Source: Mesorhizobium sp. YIM 152430
Lineage (GTDB): Bacteria > Pseudomonadota > Alphaproteobacteria > Rhizobiales > Rhizobiaceae
DNA length: 64,000 bases
Direction of reading: 5' to 3'
Assembly (NCBI RefSeq): GCF_029210365.1
Contig: NZ_JARGES010000043.1
Coordinates: forward strand, 1-64,000
A program made the translations under genes and the position numbers. The notes beneath the pieces are model-generated. The model was not told the DNA's origin. It saw only the letters and a list, made by a program, of their open reading frames with translations, and made no database searches. The stretch's first letter is position 1. Every line of letters begins with the position of its first letter. Positions 9,111-17,484 of the stretch are shown piece by piece.

Positions 9111-9971
9111 ATGGAAAGCAACTCGAGAAGTTCGATGATCCGGGCGGCCATGAAGGCTCCCTACCTCGCGCGCGAGGAAGAACTGGAACTGGCGATCCAG
9201 TGGAAGGAGAACCGCGACCAGAACGCGCTCCACAAGATCACCACCGCCCATATGCGGCTCGTCATCTCGATGGCCTCCAAATTCCGCCATTTCGGCCTGT
9301 CGATGAGCGATCTGATCCAGGAGGGCCATGTCGGCCTGCTGGAAGCAGCAGCCCGCTTCGAACCGGACCGAGAGGTTCGGTTCTCGACCTATGCGACATG
9401 GTGGATCAGGGCCTCGATGCAGGACTACATCCTGCGGAACTGGTCGATCGTGCGCGGCGGCACGTCGTCGGCGCAAAAGGCGCTTTTCTTCAATCTGCGC
9501 CGCCTGCGCGCCAAGCTCCAGAGCGGCCCCGAGAACCTCTCCAACGCCGATCTCTATCGCCAGGTTTCCGCCGCGCTCGGGGTCAACGAGGCAGATGTCG
9601 CGACCATGGATGCGCGCCTGTCCGGTCCCGACACCTCGCTCAACGCGCCCGTCATGGACGATTCGCCCGGCGGCACGGACCGCATGGCCTTCCTCGTCTC
9701 CGACGCGCCGCTGCCCGACGAGGTGGTGACCGAGACGATCGACACGGAGCGCCGCAGCCAGTGGCTGTCGGGCGCATTGAGCGCCCTCAATCCGCGTGAG
9801 TTGAAGATCATTCGCGAGCGCCGCCTGCGTGAGGACGGCGCGACGCTGGAATCGCTTGGCGAGCGGCTCGGCATTTCCAAGGAGCGCGTCCGTCAGATCG
9901 AAAGCCGCGCGATCGAAAAGCTGCGCACGGCCCTCGTCAACGGCAATCCGCACATGGCCGCCAGCGCCTGA
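9111..9971 (+). CDS. rpoH: RNA polymerase sigma-32-type factor (RpoH family)
   Basis: This 286-residue sigma factor contains region 2 (TTAHMRLVISMASKFRHFGL and STYATWWIRASMQDYILRNW), the RpoH-type segment KALFFNLRRLR, and region 4 with a helix-turn-helix (LESLGERLGISKERVRQIES). Rhizobia usually carry two RpoH paralogues; position after carD fits the RpoH2-like copy, which mainly serves oxidative and general stress, but the assignment to one paralogue is inference. The ATG at 9111 has CGGGAG upstream at 9095-9100. Confidence 0.9.
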   Translation: MESNSRSSMIRAAMKAPYLAREEELELAIQWKENRDQNALHKITTAHMRLVISMASKFRHFGLSMSDLIQEGHVGLLEAAARFEPDREVRFSTYATWWIRASMQDYILRNWSIVRGGTSSAQKALFFNLRRLRAKLQSGPENLSNADLYRQVSAALGVNEADVATMDARLSGPDTSLNAPVMDDSPGGTDRMAFLVSDAPLPDEVVTETIDTERRSQWLSGALSALNPRELKIIRERRLREDGATLESLGERLGISKERVRQIESRAIEKLRTALVNGNPHMAASA

Positions 9972-9984
9972 CGAATTTCCCGAT

Positions 9985-11469
9985 CTAACGGTCGGAAACG
10001 ATCTTCACCCGGTCTCCGACCGAAAGGCTGGCGCCCGGGCCCAGGCCGTTGAGCAACTGGAACAGTTCCAGCGGCCGGTTCGTCCCGACCATCCGTCCGG
10101 CCATCGAGGCGACGTTGTCGCCCGCGCCGACCTGCACCACGCGAATGCGCAGCGGCCTGATTTGCGCCTTTTCCGCATCCGACAGCGTGCGGAAGCTCGC
10201 TGCGACCGAACCGGCAACGTTCTTCAGATTGTTGCTGGAAAGCGGCGCGGCGGTCAGGAGCCGGTAGACCTGCCGTCCCGAGCGGATCAGCGTCACGTCG
10301 AACTGCCAGCCCTCGGCCTGCGCCTGCGCGTTGACAGCTTCGTTGCCGTTGATCGTCGTCTGCCGCACCGAGGCCGGATCGAGCCCGGCCACCCAGCCCG
10401 ACTGCACATAGGCGGTCAGCGACTGGCGCGGCTCGACCGTCACGCCGTCGAAGCGCACGGCCATGTCGCCCGGCCCCGCCGCGGTGACGGCGGCGGCCGA
10501 ATTGTCGATCACGAAGCCCTGCGGCACCTCGAACGAGATGCCGAGGATCGGATGGACGAAGGACGTGCCGCGCACGAAACCCTCTTCCGGCGTATCGCCG
10601 AACAGCATCCCGTCAATGCCGTCGAGGAATGAATTGCGTTCGCGATTGCCCACGCCCGGCATCCCGAACTGGCGGGCATGGCGCGTGGCAAGATCGATGC
10701 GCTGCGGCGGGTTGGGGTGGCTGGCGAGGAAATCGAGGCTGCGGTTGGCCGAGGATTCGACTGTACGCGATTCCGCATAGGCCGCCATCGACTGGAGGAA
10801 GCGCGAGGCCGCATAGGGGTCGTATCCCGCCCGTCCGATCGACCTGATGCCGATCGCGTCTGCTTCCAGTTCCTGGTTGCGCGAGAACTGCGCCAGCCGC
10901 AGCTTGCCGCGGATCAGCGCCACCTGCCCGCCCGTGTCGCCGCCGCCCAGCACATCGGAGACGACGCGCGCGGCGAGCACCTCCTCGGCTTCCTTCTGCT
11001 GGCGCTGGATGCCGTGATTGGCCGTCACATGCGCCATTTCATGCGCGACGACGGCCGCCACTTCGGCCGAATCGTTGGCGAGCGCGAGCAGCCCGCGCGT
11101 GAGGTACAGGAACCCGCCCGGCAGCGCGAAGGCGTTGATGTTGGGCGAGTTGAGGATGGTAATCTGGTAGGTCTGGTTCGGATTGTCCGGGTCGAGCGTC
11201 AGCGAGCCGACGATGCGCGCGATCGACCGCTCCAGCTTCGGGTCCGAATATTCGCCGCCATAGGTGGCGAGGATGCGCGGATGCTGCTCGCGCGCGATCG
11301 CCGCCATGCGGTCGTCGCGCGTCACGCTGTCCACGGTCACCGGATTGGCGGAGGGCCGGAAGGCGTCCTCGCTGAGCGAAGCGGCATCGAATGCCTGGCA
11401 GGAGGTCAGCGCCGTCGCCAGGGCAAGCGCGATCGCCAGCCGGCCGAGATTTTTCGGCCCGGCCTTCAT
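9985..11469 (-). CDS. M48-family zinc metalloprotease lipoprotein with LysM-like tail
   Basis: The 494-residue protein begins with a lipoprotein signal peptide whose lipobox LTSC ends at Cys24. The zinc-protease motif HEMAH is at residues 143-147, with a downstream glutamate in NQELEADAIG as the third ligand. The last 55 residues (VVQVGAGDNVASMAG to LSVGDRVKI) resemble a LysM domain. Relatives such as BepA/LoiP act in outer-membrane protein quality control; a periplasmic role here is inferred. ATG at 11469 is chosen because the signal peptide starts there. Confidence 0.9.
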   Translation of the reverse strand: MKAGPKNLGRLAIALALATALTSCQAFDAASLSEDAFRPSANPVTVDSVTRDDRMAAIAREQHPRILATYGGEYSDPKLERSIARIVGSLTLDPDNPNQTYQITILNSPNINAFALPGGFLYLTRGLLALANDSAEVAAVVAHEMAHVTANHGIQRQQKEAEEVLAARVVSDVLGGGDTGGQVALIRGKLRLAQFSRNQELEADAIGIRSIGRAGYDPYAASRFLQSMAAYAESRTVESSANRSLDFLASHPNPPQRIDLATRHARQFGMPGVGNRERNSFLDGIDGMLFGDTPEEGFVRGTSFVHPILGISFEVPQGFVIDNSAAAVTAAGPGDMAVRFDGVTVEPRQSLTAYVQSGWVAGLDPASVRQTTINGNEAVNAQAQAEGWQFDVTLIRSGRQVYRLLTAAPLSSNNLKNVAGSVAASFRTLSDAEKAQIRPLRIRVVQVGAGDNVASMAGRMVGTNRPLELFQLLNGLGPGASLSVGDRVKIVSDR

Positions 11470-11648
11470 GCCGAAATCAGGTTCGATCGCTCGTGCGGCC
11501 AGTTCGGCCTCCCCACTTTTGGACGGGACTCGGCGCAGACGGTTGCGGGATGCCCGCGCAGACAACAGAATCCTTGAGGAAAGACAAGTCCCCTTCAGCC
11601 TGACTGCTCTGTGCCTCGCGAATGTGGTGACATGCGGGCGTTTTGCCG

Positions 11649-12374
11649 TCAAAGCGTGGGCAAGCGCCCCGCATAATCGGTGAAAACGCCCGGCGCACCC
11701 GGTTCGAAGAAGATCGCGGCCGGCCCGTCCGCCGCGACCGCGCCGTCGACGAGGAAGATGATTCGGCCGGCAAGCGCCCGCGCATCCTCCGGCTGGTGGG
11801 TGACGAAGACGATCGTCATGCCGGTCTTGGCGGCAAGGCTGCGCACCAGTTCCACCATCTCGCCGCGCAAGGCCGGACCGAGCGAGGCGAAGGGCTCGTC
11901 GAGCAGCAGCAGCGGGCGCTGGCGCACCAGCGCGCGGGCGATCGCGACGCGCTGCCGCTCGCCGCCCGAAAGCTCCGGCGGCAGCCGCGCCTCCTTGCCG
12001 GCAAGCCCGACATCGCCCAGCGCTTCGGCAATGTTCGCCCGGTCCTGTCCCGAAAGCTTCAGGCCCGGCGAGCGCCCCAGCCCGACATTTTGCGCGACGG
12101 TGAGGTGATGGAAGAGATTGCTTTCCTGAAACACCATTGAGACCGGCCGCTTCGCCGGATCGAGCCCCGTCACGTCCGCGTCGTCGATCAGGACGCGGCC
12201 CTCCTGCGGTTCCTCGAAACCGGCGACGAGATGCAGCAGCGTCGACTTTCCCGAACCACTCGCCCCCAGAAGCGCGACGACGCTGCCGGCCGCGATGTCG
12301 AGATCGAAGCACATCTCGCTCCCGCCCGGATAGGCGAACCGCACCTGATCGAGTTGAAGTCGCGCGCCCGTCAT
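11649..12374 (-). CDS. thiQ: Thiamine ABC transporter ATP-binding protein ThiQ
   Basis: This 241-residue ATPase energises thiamine import. Walker A is GASGSGKST near residue 38, the signature is LSGGERQRVAIARAL and Walker B is LLLLDEPFASL. The start overlaps the thiP stop codon in an ATGA arrangement, showing translational coupling. It is the last gene of thiBPQ, under the TPP riboswitch. Confidence 0.93.
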   Translation of the reverse strand: MTGARLQLDQVRFAYPGGSEMCFDLDIAAGSVVALLGASGSGKSTLLHLVAGFEEPQEGRVLIDDADVTGLDPAKRPVSMVFQESNLFHHLTVAQNVGLGRSPGLKLSGQDRANIAEALGDVGLAGKEARLPPELSGGERQRVAIARALVRQRPLLLLDEPFASLGPALRGEMVELVRSLAAKTGMTIVFVTHQPEDARALAGRIIFLVDGAVAADGPAAIFFEPGAPGVFTDYAGRLPTL

Positions 12375-13978
12375 GTCCGCCTTCGCCCGAACCATTCGGC
12401 CGCCAGCATCAGCATCAGCGTCAAAACCGCAAGCATCAGCGCGATCCCTGCCGCATCCGCCGTTCGATAACTGCCCATCCGCGCCAGCAGCAGATAGGGC
12501 AATGTCTGCACCGCATCCGAACCGAACAGGGCGATGACGCCGAGATCGCCGAGCGACAGCGCCATGGCAAACGCGAAGGCGGTGCCGAGCGGCCGGCGCA
12601 TCAGCGGCCAGTCGACGAGCCGCAGCCTTGCCCACCCGCCAAGCCCGAGCGATGCCGACAGCCGGTCGTAGCGTGCCGTCGCCGCATCATATGCCGGGCG
12701 AATGACCCGCAGCGCGAAGGGCAATGCCATCACCGCGTTGACAGAAACCACCATCGGCGCGGCCAGCGCGAGCACGTTGCCCGACTGCCGCAGCAGGATG
12801 AACCAGCCGGCCCCGACCACGATGGGCGGCACGACGAGAACGAAGCCGGCACCCGTATCCATCGCCCGTTCAAGAAAGCCGGCCGGCCGGCCCCGCCGCG
12901 CGGCTTCCAGAAGCTGCCGCGTTCGCACCAGCGAAACGGCGAGAAGGAGCGTTCCGCAGGCGGCGAGCGCGGAAAGCTGGAGGCTGGTCATCGCCGCCGC
13001 GTGTACGGCCGGATCGCCCGCGAGCCGCGCAAGGTCCGCGCGCAGCCCTGAAATGACGATCGCCGCCATCGGCGCCGCGACGAACAAAAAGGCGAGCCCG
13101 ATCGGAATGCCGTCCGCGATCCGCCCTGCCCAGCCGCGCGGCTCCGGCCGCCGCGCCGCCATGCCGATCGTGGCATCGGCCGCAAGGTCGCCGCCCGCCC
13201 TGCGCAGCGCCAGCACCGCGGCAAGCGTCAGAACCACCTGCACCGCCACCAGCGCCACCGCCCGCGCCGGGTCGAAATCGAACCGCAGCGCCTGGTAGAT
13301 CGCAACCTCCAGCGTCGTCGCGCGCGGCCCGCCGCCGAGGATCAGGACGATGGTGAACGACGTGACGCACAGCATGAAGACCAGTCCCGCCACGCCCGCA
13401 AGGCTCGCGCGCAGCACCGGCCATTCGACGAAGCGGAACGTCGCCAACGGCCCGAACCCAAGCTGGCTCGCCAGCCGCCAGCGGTCGTTTGGCACGGTGT
13501 CGAGCGCCTGAAGGAAAAGCCGCGTCGCCAGTGGCAGGTTGAAGAAGGCGTGTGCGACGAGGATGCCTGAAAGCCCGTAGATCCCCGGCCACCGCGCACC
13601 CGTCAGCGCAGTGAGCGGTTCGGCCAGCAACCCCGCCCGGCCCAGCAGCGCCAGAACGCCGAGCGCCACGACGATTGCCGGCAGCGCGAGCGGCACGGCA
13701 AACAGCGCCAGCACGATCCGTCGTCCGAAGAAATGCGGCCGTCGTGCCAAGGCGCGCGCGACGAGAATTGCAGGAACGATGGAGACCAGCGTCGACAGCG
13801 CGGCCTGCCACAGCGTGAACCGCGCGACGCGCAGGAGATAGGTGTCGAACGCGCCGGTCGCGCCGGAAATATCCCGTCCGGCCTCGACGACGAGCCCGAC
13901 GAACGCCCCGCCGACGAGGATGGCTATGGCGGCAAGGGCGAGGATGCCGGGCATCATGGTTCCCGACCGACGCTTCAT
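12371..13978 (-). CDS. thiP: Thiamine ABC transporter permease ThiP
   Basis: This 535-residue membrane protein is a fused permease with two repeats of about six transmembrane segments and two binding-protein-dependent transport domains, the normal architecture of ThiP. The chosen ATG at 13978 begins MKRRSGTMM; an in-frame TTG two codons upstream is possible. It lies 36 nt after thiB and overlaps thiQ by 4 nt. Confidence 0.92.
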   Translation of the reverse strand: MKRRSGTMMPGILALAAIAILVGGAFVGLVVEAGRDISGATGAFDTYLLRVARFTLWQAALSTLVSIVPAILVARALARRPHFFGRRIVLALFAVPLALPAIVVALGVLALLGRAGLLAEPLTALTGARWPGIYGLSGILVAHAFFNLPLATRLFLQALDTVPNDRWRLASQLGFGPLATFRFVEWPVLRASLAGVAGLVFMLCVTSFTIVLILGGGPRATTLEVAIYQALRFDFDPARAVALVAVQVVLTLAAVLALRRAGGDLAADATIGMAARRPEPRGWAGRIADGIPIGLAFLFVAAPMAAIVISGLRADLARLAGDPAVHAAAMTSLQLSALAACGTLLLAVSLVRTRQLLEAARRGRPAGFLERAMDTGAGFVLVVPPIVVGAGWFILLRQSGNVLALAAPMVVSVNAVMALPFALRVIRPAYDAATARYDRLSASLGLGGWARLRLVDWPLMRRPLGTAFAFAMALSLGDLGVIALFGSDAVQTLPYLLLARMGSYRTADAAGIALMLAVLTLMLMLAAEWFGRRRT

Positions 13979-14014
13979 GCCCAAGCCCGGCAGCGCAACC
14001 GCTTCAAACCCCCA

Positions 14015-15010
14015 TCACCTGCTCATCACCCCCAACCACTCATCCACCCACGCACTCCGATTGGCCGCAATCTCCGCCGCCGGCAATTGCAGCGCATCTT
14101 CCGGCGCCACGGCATCCTCGAACACCGGATTGAGCGGCTCCGACGTCGGTCCGGCCGGAAACATCCAGTTGTGCTCCGGGATCGCATCCTGGAACCCCGG
14201 CCCGGTCATGAACGTCAGGAATTGCGCCGTCAGCGGGTTCTCCGCGCCCTTCACCGTCGCCGCCGCCACTTCGACCTGAAGGTAATGCCCCTCTTCGAAG
14301 ATCGCCGCCTGATAGCGGTCGGTGCGCTCGGCGATCTGGTGGTAGGCCGGCGAGGTCGTGTAGGAGAGCACCATCGGCGCCTCGCCGGAGGTGAAGAGCC
14401 CATAGGCTTCGCTCCAGCCGGGCGTCACGGTCAGCACCCGCGCCGACAATTTCTCCCACGCCGCCTCGGCCTCCTCGCCATAGACCGCCTTGATCCAGAG
14501 CAGAAGGCCGAGTCCCGGCGTCGAGGTGCGCGGGTCCTGGATGACGATCTTCTGCTCGGGGTCGCCGTCGACCAGTTCGGCAAGGCTCGCCGGCGGCGTG
14601 TCGATCGCCTCGCTATCGTAGACGAAGGCGAAATAGCCATAGTCGAACGGCACGAACATGTCGTCGGTCCACCCGCCCGGCACCGAGACGTTCTCCAGCG
14701 AAACGCCATGCGGCGCAAACAGTCCGCTCTCCCGCGCCTCATGCGTCAGGTTCGTGTCGAGCCCGAGCACGATGTCCGCCTCGGTTCCCTCGCCCTCGAG
14801 CTTCAGCCGGTTCAGAAGCGCCACGCCGTCGGCGGCGGAGACGAAATTGACGGTGCAGCCGCATTCGGCCTCGAAGGCCGTCTTGACCAGCGGCCCCGGC
14901 CCCCATTCGGCGGTGAAGCTCTCATAGGTGTAGACCGTCAGCGTCTCCTGCGCGGCAGCGGGCAGCGAGACCGCCATGGCAATGGCGAGAACGGAAAGGG
15001 ATTTCATCAT
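14015..15010 (-). CDS. thiB: Thiamine ABC transporter substrate-binding protein ThiB
   Basis: This 331-residue periplasmic protein captures thiamine or its phosphates. A signal peptide ([20 protein letters not shown]) precedes the mature sequence, which opens [10 protein letters not shown] as in ThiB/TbpA. A strong AAGGAGG Shine-Dalgarno lies just upstream of the ATG at 15010, which decides the start over a codon 15 nt earlier. It is first gene of the operon and directly follows the riboswitch. Confidence 0.93.
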   Translation of the reverse strand: MMKSLSVLAIAMAVSLPAAAQETLTVYTYESFTAEWGPGPLVKTAFEAECGCTVNFVSAADGVALLNRLKLEGEGTEADIVLGLDTNLTHEARESGLFAPHGVSLENVSVPGGWTDDMFVPFDYGYFAFVYDSEAIDTPPASLAELVDGDPEQKIVIQDPRTSTPGLGLLLWIKAVYGEEAEAAWEKLSARVLTVTPGWSEAYGLFTSGEAPMVLSYTTSPAYHQIAERTDRYQAAIFEEGHYLQVEVAAATVKGAENPLTAQFLTFMTGPGFQDAIPEHNWMFPAGPTSEPLNPVFEDAVAPEDALQLPAAEIAANRSAWVDEWLGVMSR

Positions 15011-15061
15011 GCGCCTCCTTGTCAAACATGGGTTGAAGGACAGGCGCTTCGATCGGTGCGT

Positions 15062-15146
15062 CTAATCCCTCCGCCGGTACGAACCGGATCAGGTTCTGCG
15101 GGTTGGCATTCGCCTCTCAGCCGCGCGCGCGGCACCCCGTTAGAGT
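15062..15146 (-). promoter_or_regulatory. TPP (THI-box) riboswitch controlling thiBPQ
   Basis: Read on the minus strand, the element contains the conserved TPP-riboswitch blocks in order: GGGGTGCC, then GGCTGAGAGG, then AACCTGATCCGGTTCGTACC and GGCGGAGGGA. These are the pyrimidine-sensing and pyrophosphate-sensing helices of the THI element. It lies about 50 nt before the thiB start. With the thiB Shine-Dalgarno close by and no clear U-tract terminator between them, control by hiding the ribosome site is more likely than transcription termination; that last point is inference. Confidence 0.95.
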
Positions 15147-15327
15147 GCTTCAAGACATAGAATGCGGGTCGCCCGAGCGCAAGATGGGCGGTCCTGCCGC
15201 TAACCATTTCCCGCTTCGATCGCATTTCCCGATCATTCAATCGATTGGAGCACTTGGCGCGGCATTCCGTTTGTCGAACCCATCTGCTATGCGCCTTCCC
15301 GATCATTTCATCAGGAGAATTTGCAAG

Positions 15328-16353
15328 ATGACGGAACGTCTCGAAGACATCGCGCTCGCCATGGTCGCAGACGGCAAGGGCATTCTGGCCGCCGACGAAA
15401 GCTCCGGCACGATCAAGAAGCGTTTCGACGCCATCAAGGTGGAATCGACCGAGGAGAACCGCCGCGACTATCGCGAGCTGATGTTCCGGGCGAACGACGC
15501 CATGAAGAACCACATCTCCGGCGTCATCCTCTATGACGAGACGATCCGGCAGAAGGCCGCCGACGGCACGCCGCTGGTCGACATCATCAAGGCCGCCGGC
15601 GCCGTGCCGGGCATCAAGGTCGACGCCGGCGCCAAGCCGCTCGCCGGCTTTCCGGGCGACACGATCACCGAGGGCCTCGACGGCCTGCGTGAGCGTCTGG
15701 CCGAATACTACAAGCTCGGCGCGCGCTTCGCCAAATGGCGCGCCGTGATCGACATCAACGAGGAGGAGAACGTCCCCTCCGCCACCGCCATCGACGCCAA
15801 CTGCCACGCGCTCGCCCGCTACGCCGCGCTCTGCCAGGAAGCCGGCATCGTGCCGATCGTGGAGCCGGAAGTGCTGATGGACGGCGCGCACGACATCGAC
15901 ACCTGCTACGAGATCACCAAGGTCACGCTGTTGCAGCTCTACTCCGAACTCTACGCCGCCGACGTGAAGCTCGAAGGCACGATCTTGAAGCCGAACATGG
16001 TCATCCCCGGCAAGAAGTCCGGCACCAAGGCTTCGCCCGAACAGGTCGCCGAGATGACGCTGAAGGTCTTCCGCGAGACCGTCCCGGTGGCCGTTCCGGG
16101 CATCGCCTTCCTCTCGGGCGGCCAGTCCGACGAGGAAGCGACCGCCAACCTCAACGCCATGAACGCGGCCGGCCCGCTGCCCTGGAAGCTCACCTTCTCC
16201 TACGGCCGCGCCCTCCAGGCCGCCCCGCAAAAGGCATGGGCCGGCAAGACCGAGAACGTCGCTGCCGCCCAGAAAGCCTTCGCCCACCGCGCCCGCATGA
16301 ACGGCCTCGCCGCCCAGGGCAAGTGGTCGGCCGCGCTCGAAAAGCAGGGCTGA
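15328..16353 (+). CDS. Class I fructose-bisphosphate aldolase
   Basis: This 341-residue enzyme cleaves fructose 1,6-bisphosphate to two triose phosphates. It is the Schiff-base (class I) type: the N-terminal ADESSGTIKKRF block is present and the Schiff-base lysine is Lys221 in TILKPNMV. CAGGAGA precedes the ATG at 15328. In many relatives this gene sits by pgk; here it is about 30 kb from gap-pgk, next to the thiamine operon on the opposite strand. Confidence 0.94.
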   Translation: MTERLEDIALAMVADGKGILAADESSGTIKKRFDAIKVESTEENRRDYRELMFRANDAMKNHISGVILYDETIRQKAADGTPLVDIIKAAGAVPGIKVDAGAKPLAGFPGDTITEGLDGLRERLAEYYKLGARFAKWRAVIDINEEENVPSATAIDANCHALARYAALCQEAGIVPIVEPEVLMDGAHDIDTCYEITKVTLLQLYSELYAADVKLEGTILKPNMVIPGKKSGTKASPEQVAEMTLKVFRETVPVAVPGIAFLSGGQSDEEATANLNAMNAAGPLPWKLTFSYGRALQAAPQKAWAGKTENVAAAQKAFAHRARMNGLAAQGKWSAALEKQG

Positions 16354-16379
16354 TCACCGACGCCTGTCCAGCCTGGGTT

Positions 16380-16425
16380 CCTCTCCCCTTTCGAGGGGGA
16401 GAGGTGGCCCGTAGGCCCGGAGTGG
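16380..16425. repeat. Intergenic palindromic repeat
   Basis: Arms CCTCTCCCC (16380-16388) and GGGGAGAGG (16396-16404) form a perfect hairpin, followed by a second small GGCCC-GTA-GGCCC stem and GGAGTGGGG. This layout is typical of an intergenic repeat family of alphaproteobacteria. It follows the aldolase gene and could also act as an RNA 3-prime end. Confidence 0.6.
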
Positions 16426-16494
16426 GGATGGCTGCGCGGCGGCGGACAAAGTGCCGCTTTTTCTTTGGCCGTCCGCGCGGCTATACCTGCACCC

Positions 16495-17226
16495 ATGCCC
16501 AGCCTTCTCCCCCTCCTCACCTGGCTCGCCTTCCCCGTCTATGTCTGGCAGGGCCTGACCGTGCGCCGCCGCATCGTGCGCATGTTGCCGGCCGAAGGTC
16601 CGGTCATCCACCGCATCGAGGGCGCGGGCGAACCGATCAACCTTCTCGTGCTGGGCGATTCCTCCGCCGCCTCGGTCGGCGTCGAATCGTCGGAGCGCGG
16701 CCTTGCTGCCCGCATCGCCCACCGCGCGCACGAGGCGACCGGGCGCCCGGTCGTCTGGCGCGCCGCCGGCTTCAATTCCGCCACCGCCGGCCGCCTGCGC
16801 GACCATGTCGTGCCCAACATGGACCCCGGCCACTGGACGCATCTGGTGCTGACCGTCGGCTCCAACGATGCCAAGAACTTCCACACCGGCGCCCGCTTCA
16901 ACCGCGAATTCGGCACGCTGCTCTATGCGCTCCGGGCCAAATGGCCGGAGGCGCGCGTCGTCTGGTCGCCGGTGGTGGAAATGTCGCTGATGCCGGCCCT
17001 GCCCCCCGCGCTCGGCCGCATTCTCGAGATCCGCGCCGGGCTGATCAACTATTGGGGCCATCGCCTGTGCCTCGAGCGCGGCGCGGTCCCCGCCACCCGC
17101 CTGCCGATCGACGACCCCATCGCCGGCTTCTCGCTCGACGGCTTCCACGCGTCCGAAGCCGGCTACGACCGCTGGGCCGAGCACCTGCTGCCATTGCTCC
17201 TGGACACGCGCATCACTGAGGCCTGA
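16495..17226 (+). CDS. SGNH/GDSL-type hydrolase
   Basis: The 243-residue protein has the SGNH hydrolase blocks: GDS at residues 54-56 with the nucleophile Ser56, an Asn-containing GSNDAKNF block, and the DGFH block at 215-218 providing Asp and His. The first 20 residues are hydrophobic, suggesting an uncleaved anchor or signal. The substrate ester is unknown. Its end overlaps by 14 nt a small convergent membrane-protein gene. Confidence 0.8.
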   Translation: MPSLLPLLTWLAFPVYVWQGLTVRRRIVRMLPAEGPVIHRIEGAGEPINLLVLGDSSAASVGVESSERGLAARIAHRAHEATGRPVVWRAAGFNSATAGRLRDHVVPNMDPGHWTHLVLTVGSNDAKNFHTGARFNREFGTLLYALRAKWPEARVVWSPVVEMSLMPALPPALGRILEIRAGLINYWGHRLCLERGAVPATRLPIDDPIAGFSLDGFHASEAGYDRWAEHLLPLLLDTRITEA

Positions 17227-17401
17227 TCAGCACCGTCAGCATCATCACCGCGATCGCCGCCACGGCGATCTTCCAGAAGTCGCCGCGCTTCTTCAGCCCC
17301 GGCAGGCCGAGCGGCTTGATGACCTGCACCACCATGGCGGCGATGAACAGGAACGCCACCACTTTCGACTGCATCTTCACCCCCTGCGATTCGACGCCCA
17401 T
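17213..17401 (-). CDS. Small membrane protein, unknown
   Basis: A 62-residue reading frame with two hydrophobic segments (VVAFLFIAAMVVQVI and KIAVAAIAVMMLTVLI) separated by a basic KKRGDFWK loop. A start at the internal Met (residue 10) is also possible. It overlaps the end of the SGNH gene by 14 nt in convergent orientation. The two clean membrane segments support coding; the function is unknown. Confidence 0.6.
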   Translation of the reverse strand: MGVESQGVKMQSKVVAFLFIAAMVVQVIKPLGLPGLKKRGDFWKIAVAAIAVMMLTVLIRPQ

Positions 17402-17484
17402 CCTATAGCAGCCCTTCCGACTTTTGCCGAACTGGACACGCCGCGCCCCGCCCGCTACCTCAAGGGCAGCAGGGGAGGAACCGC

